From the NCBI GenBank assembly GCA_902783305.1, contig CACZQU010000297.1, forward strand, positions 1 to 26,915: 26,915 nucleotides of DNA. The letters are read 5' to 3'. Position 1 is the stretch's first letter; every line of letters starts with the position of its first letter. Below the pieces are notes generated by a model, which saw only the letters and a list, made by a program, of their open reading frames with translations, was not told the DNA's origin and made no database searches. Source of the DNA: an uncultured Lachnospiraceae bacterium (GTDB lineage: Bacteria > Bacillota > Clostridia > Lachnospirales > Lachnospiraceae). Both the position numbers and the translations under genes were made by a program. Below, piece by piece: positions 23,306-26,915 of the stretch.

Positions 23306-25374
23306 TCTTCCAGCGGCTCGTTCAGCTCCTGTGTCCCCGGAACAACAAATCTCCCGTTTGCGATGAGGAAGGTCTCTTCCCCATCTTCATCCACCACGCT
23401 GATACTGTCCAGCTCATCATATGGCAGAGTGATGTCGGTATGGCAGTTGTAATAAGCCAGCTCGGGATCTTCATTCCGGAGAGCGGACAGCTCATTCTCC
23501 CTGGCGATTACCTCTTTTCCGTCCGGATTATAGATCCGCACTTCCTCTTCCCTGGCATAGCAGGTATCGCCCAGCGCGAAATGGGGGCCCATCTTCTCCG
23601 CAATCAGAATGGGGAGCCTGCCTTCGATCCCCAGCTTCTTCGCCATCCGGTAAGCCGTTGTATTCGTACCGATGGCAAATTCTCCCATCGGAATTTTTTC
23701 ATGATGAAACAGGAGATTATCTTCGATATATTTCCGGTTTTCTTCTTCCGTCCGGAAATTGGCACAGGAATAATCAATCACCTGTCCGCAGTCAAAGACA
23801 AGACGGAGATCCTTGAAAAACAGCCCCTCCAGATAGACTCCCTTCACATGCAGAATTCCTCCTGTTCCGGCAAGAACAGGAGAAGTAAATACTTCACCCA
23901 CAGGAATGTTCACGTCCGCCGTACAGTTTTCAAAATTCGTCTGGCGGACCGGGTGCCTGAGCTCATGCAGGTGGATAATCAGATCCGTCTCATTGTCCCC
24001 TTTCCCTTTCACCAGCACCCACTCGCTGGTGTCCAGGACGTCAATCAGCTTTTGCTGAATCTGTCTGTACTTCCCTGAATCCAGGGTATTGACCTTGACG
24101 ACTTCATCGAAAATCTCTTCAAAACGGTCTCCGATCTGCGGCGTCGGATAGGAAATAATCGTATAGCTGCGCTCTGAAGGTCTGATATAGCGGCTCTGTA
24201 TCTGGGCTCCGTCCGCCTTCAGCTTTGTCACCAGCTTCTGCTGCGCCGGCGTAAAGCTCAGACATTCCGGTTTAATCCGAGGGTGGAAGGGCTCTTCTCC
24301 GAAGGTTATTATTACTGCCGGTCCCGCATATCCTCCCGCTATGCCTTTTTCCTCCTCAAAGGCATTCTGGAGAGCCCGAAGTCTTCTGGCTGCATAATCC
24401 GAGGTGAGAAACAGCGCGGCGTCCTGCCGGTGATCGTAATCATACTGCGGATTTCCCACTGCCGCGCCCCATCCGGCTCCGCCGCTGTACGCACCATTCA
24501 CCGCGCTGCAGGCATGCCGGCAGATCAAAGTGTCAAGACCCATCTGCCCGAACTGTTCAGCCGCCGCGCGGATCATCCGTTCAAAGCCCAGATGGTAACG
24601 GATCCCCACCGTCTTCTTTCTGGAGAGATCCTTTTTTGCCGCGGCGAAACCGTCCGCAAAGCCTTTGGTATAAGTAGAGGCCATAGCCTGGATCCTCTCT
24701 TCGGGAAGAGATCCCAGGTATCCGGAAATCCGGATCACATCCTCCGTAACCGGCTCGCCGAAGCGGTACAGATATCGGGGATCTGTCAGATCACTGTCCA
24801 TGACAATCCTAAGAGCAAAGTCCCAGCCGGGATCCAGCCGGGCTTTTACATAAGATCTGGCAAGATCAGGCGCATAATCCTCCGCAAAGGAAATCAGATC
24901 GCCCCGAATCTGAGCCGGGGATGGCAGCTCTTCAGGCGTAAAAGAGGAATAGATCCCGAGAAACAGCTCCATCCGCACCGTCACGTCCCACAGGCTCTGC
25001 CTGGCTGCTTCCTGATCCCTGCCACAGTAGAAACGGTATTCCGCCGCAGACTGGGAGATTCCTTTCAGCTCCACATACAGAAAGCACAGCTCAGCCCCGT
25101 AGGGAGACAGAGCCTGGCTTGCGTAGGAGGGATTGGCGTAGCTTGTCTCGTAGTTTTCTTCTTTCAGATCCCCGAAGAGGATCCTGTCATGCTCCTTAAG
25201 CTCCTCGAGGGACATTTCCTCCGGCCGGATTTCCCGCACTGCCTCACAAAGAAAAGCCGCTTCTTCCCGGAAGTACCGCTCATAGGGCTCAGGAATATCC
25301 GCCTGCCTGGCAATTTCTGCAATTCTGCCTGCTGACAGCTCGAATCTTTCCAGCAAAGCTTCAAATTCATCCAT
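23302..25374 (-). CDS. M29-family metallo-aminopeptidase with long N-terminal extension
   Basis: A 690-residue protein. The C-terminal part matches peptidase family M29 (AmpS/aminopeptidase T), usually about 400-415 residues. The likely metal ligands are E494 (VGEVFTSPV), E565 (MGEFAIGTN), H598 (EKMGPHFALGD), Y606, H645 and D647 (CHTDITLPYD), with spacing close to the family. Residues 1 to about 245 form an added, mainly helical acidic region that I do not recognise (for example SLEELKEHDRILFGDLKEEN). No signal peptide is present, so it should act on cytoplasmic peptides. ATG 25374 follows GGGAGGAAAAAGA. It is 19 bp behind the DUF6142 gene and its stop codon sits in the pur promoter. Confidence 0.87.
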   Translation of the reverse strand: MDEFEALLERFELSAGRIAEIARQADIPEPYERYFREEAAFLCEAVREIRPEEMSLEELKEHDRILFGDLKEENYETSYANPSYASQALSPYGAELCFLYVELKGISQSAAEYRFYCGRDQEAARQSLWDVTVRMELFLGIYSSFTPEELPSPAQIRGDLISFAEDYAPDLARSYVKARLDPGWDFALRIVMDSDLTDPRYLYRFGEPVTEDVIRISGYLGSLPEERIQAMASTYTKGFADGFAAAKKDLSRKKTVGIRYHLGFERMIRAAAEQFGQMGLDTLICRHACSAVNGAYSGGAGWGAAVGNPQYDYDHRQDAALFLTSDYAARRLRALQNAFEEEKGIAGGYAGPAVIITFGEEPFHPRIKPECLSFTPAQQKLVTKLKADGAQIQSRYIRPSERSYTIISYPTPQIGDRFEEIFDEVVKVNTLDSGKYRQIQQKLIDVLDTSEWVLVKGKGDNETDLIIHLHELRHPVRQTNFENCTADVNIPVGEVFTSPVLAGTGGILHVKGVYLEGLFFKDLRLVFDCGQVIDYSCANFRTEEENRKYIEDNLLFHHEKIPMGEFAIGTNTTAYRMAKKLGIEGRLPILIAEKMGPHFALGDTCYAREEEVRIYNPDGKEVIARENELSALRNEDPELAYYNCHTDITLPYDELDSISVVDEDGEETFLIANGRFVVPGTQELNEPLED

Positions 25375-25393
25375 TCTTTTTCCTCCCGGCGCC

Positions 25394-25711
25394 TTACCGT
25401 ATCCCGCTAAGGTACATTCCCAGCCAGAAAATCATGATGACCCCGTTCGTAATGGCGCCCGCGATGCACATGTTGTGGGCAGTGTCCGTCTCGGAAAAGC
25501 CCATCAATCCCAGGATAAACCCATAAACAGACACAAGAGCGGCAAACAGGCAGATCCCGCCCACGACAAACAGATATTCTGCCGGAGCAAAAACCGCAAA
25601 TCCCACCGCTGCGGCAAACAACGCAACGGATATCACTGCAAGTGCCATCGATGCTTTTCCTCTGCCGGACTCCCTCTTTCTCGTAAAAGAATAACGGTAT
25701 CTTTTCGCCAT
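25394..25711 (-). CDS. Small membrane protein, DUF6142-like
   Basis: A 105-residue protein with a basic N-terminus (MAKRYRYSFTRKRESGRGKAS) and three hydrophobic segments (about residues 22-42, 45-70 and 80-101). It resembles the DUF6142 family of small Clostridial membrane proteins, function unknown. The charge distribution suggests the N-terminus stays in the cytoplasm. It is placed between pyrE (37 bp upstream) and the aminopeptidase (19 bp downstream) on the same strand. Family assignment is from memory of sequence style and moderately sure. Confidence 0.75.
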   Translation of the reverse strand: MAKRYRYSFTRKRESGRGKASMALAVISVALFAAAVGFAVFAPAEYLFVVGGICLFAALVSVYGFILGLMGFSETDTAHNMCIAGAITNGVIMIFWLGMYLSGIR

Positions 25712-25748
25712 TTCCTATCCCTGTCCCTTCCGGCTGTTCACGAAACCT

Positions 25749-26426
25749 TCACCGGACGCCATACTCCTGGTAATAAGCGTCAATCTTCTTTTTTCTCTCT
25801 TCATCAATTAAAACAGCGCCGTTGTATGCATGACCAGAGAGGTAATCGGTCACCTCAGCCATCGTCACAATGCTGGCGGTGGGCATGCCGAACTCCTCCC
25901 CCACCTGTTCCAGAGCGCCCTTGCCGGGATCCGTCCCACGCTCCATCCGGTCGACGGATACCACGAGTCCGCAAATCTCTATATCCGCCTGCGCCTTCAG
26001 AAGCGGAACCGTCTCCCGGATGGAGGTTCCTGCCGTCGTGACATCCTCCACGATCACAACCTTATCATGATCCTTCAGCGGAGTGCCCAGCAAAATCCCC
26101 TGATCACCATGGTCTTTGATTTCCTTACGGTTGGAGCAGTATTTCACATCCTTTCCATACAGGCTGCTGAGCGCCATGGAAGCGGCCACTGCCAGGGGAA
26201 TCCCCTTATATGCCGGTCCGAAAAGAACATCGAAATCCAGTCCGAAGGCTTCCTTCACTGCCTGCGCATAAAAGGATCCGAGGCGGAGAAGCTGTGAACC
26301 TGTCCGGTAAAACCCGGTATTGACATAAAAGGGTGTCTTTCTTCCTGATTTCGTGATAAAGTCTCCGAACTGAAGGACACCGCATTCGATCATAAAATCA
26401 ATAAATTCTTTTTTATATTCCTGCAT
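25749..26426 (-). CDS. pyrE: Orotate phosphoribosyltransferase
   Basis: A 225-residue enzyme joining orotate and PRPP to form OMP in pyrimidine synthesis. The PRPP-binding motif is VVIVEDVTTAGTSIRE; FGPAYKGIPLAVAASMAL and GRKTPFYVNTGFY are further PyrE-typical stretches. The start ATG 26426 follows AGAAGGAGTGAAAA. It lies 77 bp behind pyrD, and the pair agrees with the usual Clostridial pyr operon order. Confidence 0.97.
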   Translation of the reverse strand: MQEYKKEFIDFMIECGVLQFGDFITKSGRKTPFYVNTGFYRTGSQLLRLGSFYAQAVKEAFGLDFDVLFGPAYKGIPLAVAASMALSSLYGKDVKYCSNRKEIKDHGDQGILLGTPLKDHDKVVIVEDVTTAGTSIRETVPLLKAQADIEICGLVVSVDRMERGTDPGKGALEQVGEEFGMPTASIVTMAEVTDYLSGHAYNGAVLIDEERKKKIDAYYQEYGVR

Positions 26427-26503
26427 TTTTCACTCCTTCTGTTTTCTTATGACAAAAGCCGGAGGAGGTCTGACGGAATCCTTTTCAGACACTGATCCCG
26501 TTT

Positions 26504-26915
26504 TCAGACAATTCCTATAATGTCACGGATCTGCCCGATTCCTTCCGACACCGCAAACGCCTCCAGCTCCTGTGCTACTCTGACCGAAGCAAAGGGATCG
26601 TGAAAATTCGCCGTGCCGACACACACTGCCGATGCCCCGGCCATCAGAAATTCAGCAGCATCCTCTCCGCTGCTGATTCCGCCCATCCCGATCACAGGGA
26701 TAGAAACCGCGTGAGCTGCCTGGTAAACCATACGTACGGCGACAGGACGAATCGCAGGCCCTGACAGACCACCGGTACGGTTTGCAAGAGCGAAGGTCCT
26801 CCTGTGCACATCGATCTTCATTCCCAGCAGGGTATTAATCAGAGAAACCGCATCCGCTCCCTCTGCCTCGGCTGTTTTGGCCATAAGGGCAATATCGGTG
26901 ACATTGGGACTGAGC
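26504..26915 (-). CDS. pyrD: Dihydroorotate dehydrogenase, class 1B catalytic subunit (PyrDB type), N-terminus beyond window
   Basis: About 136 C-terminal residues are visible, starting at LSPNVTDIALMAKTAEAEG. The FMN-phosphate-binding half of the barrel is clear: ANRTGGLSGPAIRPVAVRM, IPVIGMGGISSGEDAAEFL and GASAVCVGTANF. These stretches match the class 1B enzyme, which works with the electron-transfer subunit PyrK and NAD+. PyrK is expected just upstream, outside the window. It oxidises dihydroorotate to orotate, the substrate of PyrE encoded next. Confidence 0.95.
   Translation of the reverse strand, partial: LSPNVTDIALMAKTAEAEGADAVSLINTLLGMKIDVHRRTFALANRTGGLSGPAIRPVAVRMVYQAAHAVSIPVIGMGGISSGEDAAEFLMAGASAVCVGTANFHDPFASVRVAQELEAFAVSEGIGQIRDIIGIV

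Overview
This window looks like a chromosomal segment of a Lachnospiraceae-type Firmicute (class Clostridia). The reasons are strong AGGAGG-type ribosome binding sites, moderately high GC, a clpC-radA pair, a class 1B (PyrDB-type) dihydroorotate dehydrogenase, a DUF6142-like small membrane protein and several short interspersed palindromic repeats. The family-level placement is an inference from gene content, not a search. All 25 supported genes lie on the minus strand, so transcription runs from high to low coordinates. Two genes are cut by the window edges: pyrD at the right and a Bax-inhibitor-1-like membrane protein at the left.

From right to left: (1) 26915-23302 holds pyrD (partial), pyrE, a small DUF6142-like membrane protein and a large M29-family aminopeptidase. 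(2) 23305-18521 is a purine-synthesis operon, purE-purM-purN-purD, with a flavodiiron protein 13 bp behind purD. Its sigma-A promoter is a perfect consensus whose -35 box contains the stop codon of the aminopeptidase gene. A 110-bp purE-purM gap carries one copy of a dispersed repeat. (3) 18520-18325 is a gap holding an 88-bp MITE-like element with 15-bp terminal inverted repeats and a flanking direct repeat. (4) 18324-10225 holds an SseB-family protein, a short YtrA-type GntR regulator, clpC (with an unusual repetitive linker in its N-domain), radA, an unrecognised 104-residue protein and topB (topoisomerase III).

(5) 10224-9877 is a compact control region: a second copy of the dispersed repeat, a terminator-like hairpin, a good sigma-A promoter and a XylR-like palindrome over the predicted transcription start. 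(6) 9876-2207 is an eight-gene rare-sugar operon: PfkB kinase, ribulose-phosphate-epimerase-fold protein, SIS-domain phosphosugar isomerase, DUF4432 aldose-epimerase-like protein, D-lyxose-isomerase-family protein, then a ribose/xylose-type ABC importer (ATPase, permease, binding protein). It ends in a hairpin terminator. (7) 2206-1860 carries a second type of palindromic element. (8) 1859-693 encodes a ROK-family repressor, the obvious candidate regulator of the sugar operon. (9) 644-1 is the partial Bax-inhibitor-1-like gene.

The most interesting region is the sugar operon with its regulator. The family set implies import, anomer handling, aldose-ketose isomerisation, phosphorylation and C3 epimerisation or isomerisation of a rare sugar such as D-lyxose, D-mannose or D-allulose. 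The combination of a PHI-like isomerase with a divergent RPE-fold epimerase does not match a standard pathway I can name. Other points worth a look are the ClpC repeat linker, the long N-terminal extension of the M29 peptidase, the binding protein without a lipobox, and the three short repeat families.
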